From Thermococcus pacificus (GTDB taxonomy: Archaea; Methanobacteriota_B; Thermococci; Thermococcales; Thermococcaceae), in contig NZ_CP015102.1 of NCBI RefSeq assembly GCF_002214485.1, forward strand, positions 1,721,674 to 1,785,673: a stretch of DNA of 64,000 nt. The letters are read 5' to 3'. Made by a program: the position numbers and the translations under genes. Each line of letters opens with the position of its first letter. The first letter of the stretch is position 1. This document shows, piece by piece, positions 27,200 through 35,082 of the stretch. The notes under the pieces are model-generated. The model ran no database searches. It was given only the letters and a program-made list of their open reading frames with translations, and was not told the DNA's origin.

Positions 27200-27949
27200 A
27201 TGCTGGTTTATTTCATCGGCACCGGCGGGAGCGAGGGGATTCCAGCCCATCTGTGCACCTGTTCGACCTGTAATGAAGCAAGAAAGTTCGGCTTCGCACA
27301 GAGGAGGCCCTCAACTTTGGCGATAATCACCGAGAACAAAAGGGCAGTTCTCTTCGACGTTGGAACGGATATAAGGGACTTCCTCAACGTCCCTCTGGAG
27401 GCGATTTTTCTGACCCACTGGCACCACGACCACATCTACGGCCTCTACAAGCTCCGCTGGATGGCGAAGGAGACGAGGCTCTATGCCCCAGAGGGGCACG
27501 CCGATGCTCTAATCCTCAACGACCCGAAGAACCTGAGGCCCAACGTGATAAAGCCCGGTCAAACTCTAAAGGTTGACACCCTAAAAATCACCCCGATCAG
27601 GCTCAACCATCAGGTCGAGACCCTGGGCTACCTGATAGAAGAGGACGGGAAGAGCGTTGCAATCCTCTACGACACGAAAGGCCTTCCAGAGGGGACGAGG
27701 GAGTTTTTGGAAGAGAGGGCCCCGCTGAGGCTAGCTATCGTCGATGCCACCTATCCGCCTGGAACCGACGATCCCTACCACAACAACGTCGATGAGGCCG
27801 CTGAGATAGGCCTTTCTCTCGCCGAGAGGACCGTTTTAAGCCACATATCGCACAAGAACCTGCCTTTCCTTGAGCTGACTGAGTACGTGAGAAAGAGGTG
27901 GGGGAATAGAGTCCTCGTCGCCTACGACGGGATGGTGTTCTACGTCTGA
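27200..27949 (+). CDS. MBL-fold metallohydrolase (PhnP/RNase Z-like)
   Basis: A 249-aa metallo-beta-lactamase-fold hydrolase with a short Cys-rich start (FIGTGGSEGIPAHLCTCSTCNEARK), HWHHDHIYG (HxHxDH), a C-terminal VLSHISHKN and an Asp in YDTKGLP. The GTGGSxGIP opening and CxC-xxC cluster are like PhnP/PqqB-type phosphodiesterases. The start ATG 27200 follows GGTGGTAGCT; a TATA-like CTTTTTAAGC (27153-27162) would begin the RNA near 27183, excluding the upstream ATG. Substrate unknown. Confidence 0.87.
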   Translation: MLVYFIGTGGSEGIPAHLCTCSTCNEARKFGFAQRRPSTLAIITENKRAVLFDVGTDIRDFLNVPLEAIFLTHWHHDHIYGLYKLRWMAKETRLYAPEGHADALILNDPKNLRPNVIKPGQTLKVDTLKITPIRLNHQVETLGYLIEEDGKSVAILYDTKGLPEGTREFLEERAPLRLAIVDATYPPGTDDPYHNNVDEAAEIGLSLAERTVLSHISHKNLPFLELTEYVRKRWGNRVLVAYDGMVFYV

Positions 27950-28806
27950 TAAACTTCCTTGATGGTGGTGGGATATCCGGAATACACGGCGAGGACTACC
28001 ATGGAGGTCGTTTCCGTGTTGGTATCACCAACCGGAGCGATTTTTCCATTCTCAACCCAATAGCCCGTGATTATTCCACCGTTCTCGGCCTGCAGAGAAG
28101 AGATCACGTTAAGACAGTGCGAATAGACGTTTCCACCCTCTTTGGGTTTTCCAAGGGCACGGTAAAGGTATACGAACAGGGCGCACTTGTAGGTCTGATA
28201 CGTTCCATCAAAGGCTCTGTCCCTGAAGCCGTTTCCGTCCCACATCCCAAGAAGCCGAGAATAGATCTCAAGGGCACCGCTTTCGTTCCCATTTATGAGC
28301 TCGTTTAAAGCCCCGTAAACAAGCAAATCCGCGTAGGACTCCCAGTCCTCCATTCTGCAAGAGGTGTTGGCTATCTCGTATTTTATCTCGAACGTCGCGT
28401 TGAACTTTTTGGAGTAGACTTTGCCCAGATTTCGTGTCTCGACGCAGTAGAACCCCGCGATGGGTCTCCCGGGGAGAGGGTCAACTTTCCCGCTCCATCC
28501 CCCAGAATAGTTGGCGTTGAGGTTCTCAAGGATGCGCCTCCCAATCGGGGAGCCGAGGGCGACGAGGGCGCGCGAAGCTAGGAGGTTGTCATTCGCTATG
28601 TAAATCGTCTCATTGTCCGGGTAGGCTTTAACGGCCGCCCTGAGAAGATTTGCCTCGGGAACGTACTGTGATTCGAGGAAGGAGCGTAGCTTTGAGGAAT
28701 TCAAGGGATACTCCAGCGAGGGTTTGGGAGTGCTCTTCCCGTGCCACACCAAAAACCCCACCACGAGCAGGACGATGAACACGGAGGACAGGAAATACCT
28801 CCTCAT
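27940..28806 (-). CDS. Membrane-anchored alpha/alpha-toroid-like protein, unknown
   Basis: A 288-aa exported protein with an N-terminal signal anchor (residues 5-22, RRYFLSSVFIVLLVVGFLVW). The rest is helical; SLQAENGGIITGYWVENGKI and GDTNTETTSMVVLAVYSGY resemble the repeated segments of alpha/alpha-toroid folds (terpene cyclase or glycosidase-like), which suggests a binding or hydrolytic extracellular domain. Several Cys (CVETRN, CRMEDW, CALFVYL, SHCLNV) could form disulfides. Its end overlaps the MBL gene's end by 10 nt. I do not recognise a named family. Confidence 0.68.
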   Translation of the reverse strand: MRRYFLSSVFIVLLVVGFLVWHGKSTPKPSLEYPLNSSKLRSFLESQYVPEANLLRAAVKAYPDNETIYIANDNLLASRALVALGSPIGRRILENLNANYSGGWSGKVDPLPGRPIAGFYCVETRNLGKVYSKKFNATFEIKYEIANTSCRMEDWESYADLLVYGALNELINGNESGALEIYSRLLGMWDGNGFRDRAFDGTYQTYKCALFVYLYRALGKPKEGGNVYSHCLNVISSLQAENGGIITGYWVENGKIAPVGDTNTETTSMVVLAVYSGYPTTIKEVYQT

Positions 28807-28870
28807 CGAAGTGAGTTCTCAAGAACCGTAAAAGCCTTTTGGGGAAAGTCTAATTTTCTACGGTGGTGAC

Positions 28871-29434
28871 ATGCGCGTTCTTGAATTAGCGAAGAGGCGG
28901 AAGACCGTGAGGCAGTTCCTCCCAGACAGACCTCCGAAGGAAGATATACTGAAGGCGATAAAAGCTGCGAAAGAAGCCCCATCCGGAATGAACGCCCAGC
29001 CCTGGAGGTTCGTGGTAATCGACGACGACTGGCTTAAGGGCAGAATAAGGGAGCTCTGCGAGGCCGAGGAGGAGAAGTTCTACTCGAGGACCAAGGGAGA
29101 CCTCATGGCCTGGCTGAACGCCAAGGGCTTCAAGCCGGAGAAGCCATTCCTGAGCGAGGCACCCTACCTAATCCTCGTCTTCGGATACACCAAAGCCCCT
29201 TACTGGCTCCAGTCAACGTGGATAGCCGTTGGCTACCTGCTTCTTGCCCTTGAAGAACTCGGCCTCGGGACTGTAACATACACGCCACCGAATCCAAAAC
29301 CTGTCGAGGAACTCCTGAAAACTCCCCCTGAGTACAAGCTTCAGACGATTCTGCCGGTAGGTTATCCAGCCGATCCAAAGCCGAAATACGAGAGGAGGAA
29401 GCTGGAGGAGGTGGTGAGCTTCAACGGCTTCTGA
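28871..29434 (+). CDS. Nitroreductase-family flavoprotein
   Basis: A 187-aa FMN-dependent nitroreductase-fold oxidoreductase: ELAKRRKTVRQFLPDRPPKEDILKAIKAAKEAPSGMNAQPWRFVVI (the RxSxR/F and PSGxNxQPW FMN site), AVGYLLLALEELGLGTVTYTPP and LQTILPVGYPADPKPKYERRKLEEVV. Natural substrates are not predictable. GGTGGTGAC sits just before the ATG. It overlaps the convergent phosphatase gene by 14 nt. Confidence 0.92.
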   Translation: MRVLELAKRRKTVRQFLPDRPPKEDILKAIKAAKEAPSGMNAQPWRFVVIDDDWLKGRIRELCEAEEEKFYSRTKGDLMAWLNAKGFKPEKPFLSEAPYLILVFGYTKAPYWLQSTWIAVGYLLLALEELGLGTVTYTPPNPKPVEELLKTPPEYKLQTILPVGYPADPKPKYERRKLEEVVSFNGF

Positions 29435-29873
29435 GGAAACTCTCCAGTTCTTTCAGAACCTCCATCTGCTCGTAGGTCTCGACGGCACCGGGCCTTACCG
29501 AGCGAACCCTCCTCAGGGCCTCGCTCAGACGCAGGTTCTTTGAGTACATGAGCCAGGCAACCGCAACGGTTCCGCTCCTGCCGAGGCCGCCCATGCAATG
29601 GATTAAGACCCTCTTTCCTTCCAGAACCCTGGCATCGATCCAGCGGAGGATTTCGAGGAGCTGCTCAAGACTCGGAGCGGTGAAATCCAGAATCGGGCTG
29701 TGAAGGACCTCAACTCCCCTCTTCTCCCATTCTTCGAGTGAGTAGGGTAGCTCGTAGTCCTCTACTAGGACAACGATGGCATCGAAGTCATCGGCAACTT
29801 CATCGAGCTCAACATCGCTCGGCATCCTTGAAAAGGCCACGTTCTCATCGACGAACCTAGCCGAGAGCCACAT
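29421..29873 (-). CDS. Dual-specificity/tyrosine protein phosphatase
   Basis: A 150-aa protein phosphatase with the P-loop IHCMGGLGRSGTVAVAWLMY (HC-x5-R-S/T), active Cys near residue 93, and a general-acid Asp in the LDFTAPSLEQL loop. It matches the small archaeal PTPs characterised in Thermococcus and Pyrococcus that act on phospho-Tyr and phospho-Ser proteins. Its ATG directly follows the stop of the tRNA-binding domain gene (TGAATG), implying co-transcription. Confidence 0.92.
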   Translation of the reverse strand: MWLSARFVDENVAFSRMPSDVELDEVADDFDAIVVLVEDYELPYSLEEWEKRGVEVLHSPILDFTAPSLEQLLEILRWIDARVLEGKRVLIHCMGGLGRSGTVAVAWLMYSKNLRLSEALRRVRSVRPGAVETYEQMEVLKELESFLRSR

Positions 29874-30203
29874 TCACCACACCCTCGTTCCGACCGGAAC
29901 CTCTTCCGAAACCGGGAGGAGGTAAACCGTTCCGTCCTCTGTCTCCGCAACGATGAGCATTCCCCTGCTCTCGACGCCGGAGAGCTTTTTGGGCTTCAAG
30001 TTGAGAACGAAGACGAACTTCTTCCCCTCGAGGTCCTCCGGCGAATACTGGTCGGCTATTCCAGTGATTATCGTCCTCTCTTCGCTCCCGAAGTCAACCT
30101 CGAGCTTGATTAACTTCCTCGTGCGCTTCAGCTTCTCAGCCTTCTTCACGAGGCCAACGCGTATGTCAAACTTCCAGAATTCCTCAACGTCGTAGAGCTC
30201 CAT
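29874..30203 (-). CDS. MetRS-beta-like tRNA-binding (EMAP/OB-fold) protein
   Basis: A 109-aa stand-alone tRNA-binding OB-fold domain like the C-terminal domain of methionyl-tRNA synthetase: FWKFDIRVGLVKKAEKLKRTRKLIKLEVDFG, ITGIADQYSPEDLEGKKFVFVLNLKPKKLSGVESRGMLIVAE and LLPVSEEVPVGTRVW. In Pyrococcus the domain is a separate beta subunit that can join MetRS. ATG 30203 is preferred over GTG 30212. The catalytic MetRS subunit is not in the window. Confidence 0.9.
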   Translation of the reverse strand: MELYDVEEFWKFDIRVGLVKKAEKLKRTRKLIKLEVDFGSEERTIITGIADQYSPEDLEGKKFVFVLNLKPKKLSGVESRGMLIVAETEDGTVYLLPVSEEVPVGTRVW

Positions 30204-30238
30204 CGAACCCACCGGGGACAGTTATGCGGCAATGTATT

Positions 30239-30910
30239 TTAGGGTTGTCCCTCCCAGAGGAGGGTTTTGTCACCCTCTGATGAAGCCAACAGGGTTCCAT
30301 CAGCGTCGAAGACCCATGCGCCGCCCGGTGGATAGCTGTTCACGATGAAAGCCCTAACGCCGAGGAGTTTTACTCTCTCGGCCATTGCTTCAATGTCTTC
30401 CTCGTTCGGCTGGCCGTAGTCGGGCGAGTACTCCATCGGCACGAAGAGATAAGCTGGCCTTTTCCTCCTCACCCACTTCAGGATGCGCTTGTTGTAGAGG
30501 TCACCGCAGATGATTACCGCCACTTTCCCGAACTCCGTCCAGGCTGTCCTCACCGTGTTGCCGGTGCAGAACTTGCATGGCTCCTGGAACTTTCTGTGTT
30601 TTAGGAAAACCTCGCCGTTTCTGCCGATTAAAAGGGCCGAGTTGTAGACGCAGTTTTTATAGGGTTCTAAAAGGCCGAAGACGACGTAAACTCCGTTTTT
30701 CCTCGCCAGCGAGCTTACCCGTTCGACAGTTTCATCGTAAAGCTCCGCCCCGGAAAAGTCCCACTCCTCGAAGCCCGTCAAGCAGTACTCTGGGAAGACC
30801 ACGAAGTCGGGGTTATGGGCCAAGGCCTCATCAAAGCGCCTCTCGAACTCGGCCCAGTTGGTGTCGAAGTCTCCAACTTTAACGCGCATTGGAATCAAGG
30901 CGACCCTCAT
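30239..30910 (-). CDS. Carbon-nitrogen hydrolase (nitrilase superfamily)
   Basis: A 223-aa amidohydrolase with the Glu-Lys-Cys triad: Glu in VVFPEYCLTGFEEW, Lys in VFLKHRKFQEP and Cys in VAVIICGDLYNKR. It hydrolyses a small amide or nitrile; the precise branch is unclear and it is shorter than most (about 260). A CKFC pair just after the Lys motif is unusual. Its ATG overlaps the stop of the disrupted methyltransferase gene (ATGA). Confidence 0.88.
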   Translation of the reverse strand: MRVALIPMRVKVGDFDTNWAEFERRFDEALAHNPDFVVFPEYCLTGFEEWDFSGAELYDETVERVSSLARKNGVYVVFGLLEPYKNCVYNSALLIGRNGEVFLKHRKFQEPCKFCTGNTVRTAWTEFGKVAVIICGDLYNKRILKWVRRKRPAYLFVPMEYSPDYGQPNEEDIEAMAERVKLLGVRAFIVNSYPPGGAWVFDADGTLLASSEGDKTLLWEGQP

Positions 30911-31538
30911 TTCGGCACCTCCATGACGATTATAAAGGCCTTTGCCCTCTGTCTGTGAGTGGGGGCCTCTCCGATGGTTAGATTTTCGAGGATTTTGACC
31001 CTCTTTTCACGGACAAACCTCTTCAGGGTTTCCCTCAGCCCGTTGAGGTCGAAGTCCCCAACTATTATTCTCCCTCCAGGTTTGAGGACATCAAGGGCCC
31101 TCTCAATGAAAGGGAGCGGGTCGAAGTCGTGCAGGATGTAGCTGAAAACCACCGTGTCGAAGCCTTCCAGTTCAAGCCCCCGATCGAGGAAGTCACCGTT
31201 AATGAACCGAAGGTTTTCGGCGAGTTTTTCAAGCCTCTTCAAGAACTCGAAGATGTGGCGATCGGGCTCAACGCCCACAACCTCCGTGGCGTTCCCGGAG
31301 AGGGCTATGAGGAGCGCTGGGTAGCCACTTCCAGAGCCAACGTCAAGCACCCTCCCTTGACCCTCCTGGGGAGCTCATTGAGGAGTTTGAGCCTCAGTCT
31401 GACCTCTTCGCGGTAGGGCCCGAACCAGGCCAGTCTGACCCCAACGAACCACTTGAACTCCTCCTCACTCCCGCCAAGCTCCCTGAAATATTCCAGCGCC
31501 TATGAGTAGAAGGCATCGAGCGGGTTTTTGGAGTTCAT
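30907..31538 (-). pseudogene. SAM-dependent methyltransferase, interrupted by a stop and a frameshift
   Basis: The intact 3' part (31350 down to 30907, 147 codons) encodes a class I methyltransferase core: LDVGSGSGYPALLIAL (motif I), VVGVEPDRHI, INGDFLDRG, FDTVVFSYILHDFD and KPGGRIIVGDFD. Upstream in another frame is its natural N-terminus: ATG 31538 behind GGTGAGG, MNSKNPLDAFYS, then an in-frame TAG at 31500-31502, then ALEYFRELGGSEEEFKWFVG and RLRLKLLNELPRR, with a one-base frame change between about 31350 and 31365. Two lesions make loss of function likely, or signal sequencing errors; GTG 31350 could still start a truncated product. Confidence 0.8.
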
Positions 31539-31581
31539 GAGACCTCACCCGAGCCGCGTTGTGGGCCATGATCCGTATCCA

Positions 31582-32055
31582 TTAATCGCTCCTTCCCTCT
31601 AAAAATCTCTTCAGAATCTCTGCCTTTTCAACTCTCCCCAGCTTGAGATAGGCCTGATACTCGTACTCCAGATCCAGAACCGGGATTTTCATGCCTTCAA
31701 TCTCCACAAAGCGCCTGTACTTCCTCACGTCCACTGGCGGTTCCCACTCGTCCCCGACCTTCTTCTGGATGTCCCCCATTATCTCGACTTCGATCCCATC
31801 AATCCTCAACGCCCCGAAGTGCGAGCGGATTCTCTCGCTCTCCCTGAACTTGACGGGCCTGACCACAAACTCAGAGAAGAGGCGTTCGATTTCATAGGCT
31901 CCTTCTTTATCGGTTTGAATGTCAATATCATGCGGCTCAACGGGAACTCCCTGGAGCGCAAAGCCGAGGCTTCCTGTAACGGCCCAGTCCACGTCGCTAT
32001 CCTTTAGCCGCTCGTACAGCTTGCGGAGAACTTTGAGGTGACTTTCGGGAACCAT
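31582..32055 (-). CDS. Nucleotidyltransferase-fold protein (stand-alone)
   Basis: A 157-aa nucleotidyltransferase-like protein: WAVTGSLGFALQGVPVEPHDIDIQTDKEGAYEIERLF carries the GS and D-x-D (HDIDI) Mg motif, with a later strand IDGIEVEIMGD. It resembles LinB/AbiEii-like or DUF4269-type nucleotidyltransferases. There is no HEPN partner next to it. The promoter holds a 19-bp perfect palindrome overlapping the TATA box, as expected of an autoregulated toxin/antitoxin-type gene. Target unknown. Confidence 0.83.
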   Translation of the reverse strand: MVPESHLKVLRKLYERLKDSDVDWAVTGSLGFALQGVPVEPHDIDIQTDKEGAYEIERLFSEFVVRPVKFRESERIRSHFGALRIDGIEVEIMGDIQKKVGDEWEPPVDVRKYRRFVEIEGMKIPVLDLEYEYQAYLKLGRVEKAEILKRFLEGRSD

Positions 32056-32073
32056 CGCGACACCTCTAAGGAA

Positions 32074-32092
32074 TTATGGATTGAATCCATAA
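32074..32092 (-). promoter_or_regulatory. 19-bp palindromic operator upstream of the nucleotidyltransferase
   Basis: TTATGGATT-G-AATCCATAA is a perfect 9-bp inverted repeat with a one-base centre. On the minus strand TTTTTATGG at its edge (about 32088-32096) acts as the TATA element about 35 bp before ATG 32055. Confidence 0.65.
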
Positions 32093-32123
32093 AAACTTTG
32101 AGAGTCAGAGCCCTCCCCACCAA

Positions 32124-32645
32124 TTACCACTTCAGCTGCTCGCTTGTGTTGAAAAACTCCTCCGCAAGTCCGGCCGGTATGTCAAAGGGATCCTCATATT
32201 TCCTGAGCTCCTTAAAGAGGGCGTCGAACTTCTTTAGCGTTTCGAGGTTCTCTCCGAGTTTATGTACACACTCCTCTGGTCCTCCATTTAAGGCCGTGCT
32301 CAGGAAGTCTGCCAGGTTTCTTATTGCAACACTAAGCTTCCAGAACTTATCCTCATCGGAGTGGAGGTACAAGATCAGGAAGGTGTGCCCAACTTCATAC
32401 GCTTTATCACGGTAATCCATGGTGTAAATTAATAGGACGATTTTGGAGGCGTTGTTCTGGAGTTGGTGCTCCATGAGGTCACCTATTTCTCCTAGCGCCA
32501 GTATGCTTAGTTGAGATCCGATGTAAACATCCACCAGAATCTCCCTCTTCTCCTTCCGGCACTGCCACCAGGAGTAGGTTGAAAATACTGAAGCCACGAG
32601 GAGCAGGGCTATGACAAAGACGACAAGAGCTTTTCTTCCGGTCAT
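32124..32645 (-). CDS. Membrane-anchored protein of unknown function
   Basis: A 173-aa protein with one N-terminal membrane helix (residues 5-23, ALVVFVIALLLVASVFSTY) and a helical extracytoplasmic domain with two Cys (QCRK, EECVHK). No family is recognised. It overlaps the CPBP protease gene by 4 nt (ATGA), so the two are translated together and may act together, but nothing more can be said from the sequence. Confidence 0.65.
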   Translation of the reverse strand: MTGRKALVVFVIALLLVASVFSTYSWWQCRKEKREILVDVYIGSQLSILALGEIGDLMEHQLQNNASKIVLLIYTMDYRDKAYEVGHTFLILYLHSDEDKFWKLSVAIRNLADFLSTALNGGPEECVHKLGENLETLKKFDALFKELRKYEDPFDIPAGLAEEFFNTSEQLKW

Positions 32646-33415
32646 GCCACCATCTCCTTGGATTTTTTGGCTGTTTCCCCCAGTTTTTCGGCTATCTTCA
32701 CGTATGCATAACCTTCGAGGGCCATGACGGCTGTGTACGCCGCCACCATGTAAACGTGCCCTTCAAGCGTGCCCAGGAGCCAGTCAGCCTTTTCAACGGT
32801 CATAATCCTGTCAAAGAAGTCGCTGAGGCCATGCGCAAGGATTAGACCCTCGATTCTCCGGAACTTCCAGCGGTAGATCGAATAGACTATGCCAGCCAGG
32901 AGGGGATTGTAAAGCCTCCAGAAGTTTGGGAAGGTTGGCTGGAATGAGAAGCGGCTCCCGATATGACCCAACGAAAAGATTATGGCCGTGGCAATTACCG
33001 CGAACTTCGGTCCCTTCCAGAGCTCAAAACCCCTCTGCATCAGCCCCCTGAATAGTATCTCCTCGTAGAGGGCTACGAAGACAAGATACCTAACCAGCAA
33101 CACCAGATATATTAAAAGGACAACTTTCAGCGGCTTCCCAAACGTGTTCAGGCCTACTCCCAGGGGGAGAATCCACACAAAGCTCAGGAGCATGAAGGCT
33201 ATGGGCAGGAGGATGTGGATTTTTAGGTCAAGCTCTCCTCCGAGTCCGAGCTCTTCCTTTCCAACGCCGAGCTTTTTAACGACGAGATAAAGCAGGAAGA
33301 GCATAAGTATTCCAAGGGGAACCCAACCTATATCCCGGTAAAATAGAAGAAGTATGCTTGAACCAACAATCTCTACCCCAAGGGCGGACAGTGCTATCTT
33401 CTTCCCCCTATCCAT
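32642..33415 (-). CDS. CPBP-family intramembrane metalloprotease
   Basis: A 257-aa polytopic protein of the CAAX protease/bacteriocin-processing (CPBP/Abi) family. The motif ALYEEILFRGLMQRGFELW (EExxxR) and the later IIFSLGHIGSRF (FxxxH) provide the Glu/His metal site within about seven hydrophobic segments. Related enzymes cleave within membranes or process peptides. The next gene in the operon (32124-32645) could be a substrate or partner; this is inference. Confidence 0.85.
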   Translation of the reverse strand: MDRGKKIALSALGVEIVGSSILLLFYRDIGWVPLGILMLFLLYLVVKKLGVGKEELGLGGELDLKIHILLPIAFMLLSFVWILPLGVGLNTFGKPLKVVLLIYLVLLVRYLVFVALYEEILFRGLMQRGFELWKGPKFAVIATAIIFSLGHIGSRFSFQPTFPNFWRLYNPLLAGIVYSIYRWKFRRIEGLILAHGLSDFFDRIMTVEKADWLLGTLEGHVYMVAAYTAVMALEGYAYVKIAEKLGETAKKSKEMVA

Positions 33416-33548
33416 TGAACCACCCCGAGATTCTCACATCCTACATTAAGTTTCAAAAACTTTAAAAACAATTCGCCGTTGTAAGAATACACCTGCGAGC
33501 TTTTAAAAGGACGAGAATTGGTGTTAAAAGTAAGGGGTGAAAAGCTTT

Positions 33549-34475
33549 ATGAAAACCTACTCCCTCGGCGTTGAGACGGTTCCGGTTGCACTCGCCGGTG
33601 ACCTGCTCGTCGGGAGCGTCCACGACGGGAAAGCCTACAAGATAATGCTCGCAAGGCTCGACGGGGAAGAGATAAAGGCCGTGAAGTTCATCTCAGGAGA
33701 AGACGACTGGGAAGGGCACAGCGCGGCGAAGCTCAAAGACGGCTATCTACTCGGCGGTGCCGTTGAGGGGAAGGCCACACTTGAGGGCGGTGAGGGATGG
33801 AAGGGCTACGTAGCGAGGCTTGACGGGAACCTCGAAGTCCTCTGGGAGAGAAAGCTGGAAATCCTTGGCAATGAATGCGTTTACTCAATTCTGCCCGCTG
33901 AGGGCGGGACCTTCGTAGCTGGAGAAACCTCTGATGGGAAAGGCAGGGGCTTCTTCGTCGGGAGAATCACGCTGGAAGGCGAACTCCTCTGGCTCAAGAC
34001 CCTTGGTCCCTGAGGCGATGTTGTGATTTCCGGCCTAGTTGAACTCAACGGTAAGCCCGTCCTCGTCGGAAGCGTGAAGGATGGAACCTGGAAGGTTAAA
34101 GCGTTTGAGTTCACTGAGAACGGGGAACTGATAAGGGAAAGCGAGCTCGGAAATGGAGTCGCCCTAACGGCCGCCAAAATGGGAGGAAAAATAACCCTGG
34201 GCGGCTACAAAGGGAGTGACCTGTGGGTCTGGGGCAGAGACTGGGAGGTAACGCTCCCGAACGGCGCGGCAACCTCGCTCCTGCCAATCGAGAACGGCCT
34301 CCTTGTCGGGGGCGAAGTCTATGGGAAGGCGGTGCTACTAAAGACCAAGAATGGTAAAATCCTTTGGAAGAGAGAACCTTGGGAGCGCGGCTGGGTCGAG
34401 ATCTTGGGTAAAGGCGTTGCGCTCGGGGTTAAGGAGGAAGAGGGAAAGACCGTTATGGTGGTTGAAAGAATTTAA
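33549..34475 (+). pseudogene. Beta-propeller-like protein split by an in-frame TGA
   Basis: Two open stretches in the same frame, 33549-34013 and 34014-34475, read as one protein of about 308 residues once the TGA at 34011-34013 is passed. The context is WLKTLGP-stop-GDVVISGLVEL; TGG (Trp) to TGA is the simplest change. Both halves share short repeated blades (LLVGSVHDGKAYKIMLARLDG, KPVLVGSVKDGTWKVKAFEF, GLLVGGEVYGKAVLLKTKNG), typical of a beta-propeller. TATA CTTTTAAAAGG (33499-33509) lies upstream. The second half has no good ribosome site of its own. Confidence 0.8.
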
Positions 34476-34950
34476 AGGCGCCACTTCAGGGAGCACGTCT
34501 GGAGCGATGGGAAATACATTGACGAGCTGATTTACGAGAGGTTCAAGGATTCTCTCCGGAGACCAGAAAAGAGCAAATCCGCAAGGTTCGCCGACGGGTG
34601 GAAAGCCAAAGCCGTGAGGAGCGAGTTGCTTCTGGTTGGCTTCCCGTTAGTCCGGCCCTCTTTTCCGCGGTTCTCCTCTTAGGCTCAGGAGGTCGGCTCC
34701 TCAACGTCTCCTTCGACAGCCTGATGCAGAAGGCCTTCCCCTCAAAAGCCTCAGAACTGCGAGGGGCATCTTTGACGCCCTCGCTACGCTCGTCGTTCCG
34801 CTGTCGCAGTTGGCCTTTGCGTAGGCGATTGAAAACGGTGCCGGAGTTCTGTTTTCGGCGATCACCACATCGGTGGTGGCGCTTTTTGGGACAATTTTGC
34901 TTCAGACCTGCTTGAAAAATTCTCTTAGAAGGTTAGGCTTCGTGCTGTAA
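34476..34950 (+). pseudogene. Decayed MFS-type transporter remnant
   Basis: Protein-like sequence continues through three frames: 34476-34679 (KYIDELIYERFKD, then RSELLLVGF), then a frame with PALFSAVLLLGSGG and FDSLMQKAFPSKASELRG (to about 34765), then a third frame with GIFDALATLVVPLSQLAFA, a TAG at 34822-34824, AIENGAGVLFSAITTSVV and ALFGTILLQTC, ending in TAA 34948-34950. Hydrophobic helices with charged loops look like the C-terminal half of a major-facilitator transporter. The N-terminal half is missing and no start codon fits. Confidence 0.65.
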
Positions 34951-35082
34951 GAGTATAGATATGTTGTGTACGAAGTACAACTGACCTTCTTAAAAATCAA
35001 GTTCTAACTCTAATCAGGTGCTTTACACATATTTCACCAAAAACTACTTATACCTTAAGATTTAGTAAAAGAAGGGAGCCCC
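34951..35082. other. Intergenic stretch with promoter of the lipoprotein gene
   Basis: AT-rich, no coding signal. It contains an imperfect inverted repeat, GTTGTGTACGAAGTACAAC (about 34963-34981), and a TATA-like CTTATACC (about 35047-35054) positioned for transcription of the gene at 35083. Together with the preceding pseudogene it makes a 607-bp stretch without an intact gene. Confidence 0.5.

Noticed and set aside
31500..31502. Pyrrolysine reading of the TAG in the methyltransferase gene.
   Set aside because: Pyrrolysine is confined to methanogens and a few bacteria, and the gene also has a frameshift downstream.
34011..34013. Selenocysteine reading of the in-frame TGA in the propeller-like gene.
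   Set aside because: Thermococcales are not known to use selenocysteine, there is no Cys/Sec-type context, and Trp to stop needs one base change.
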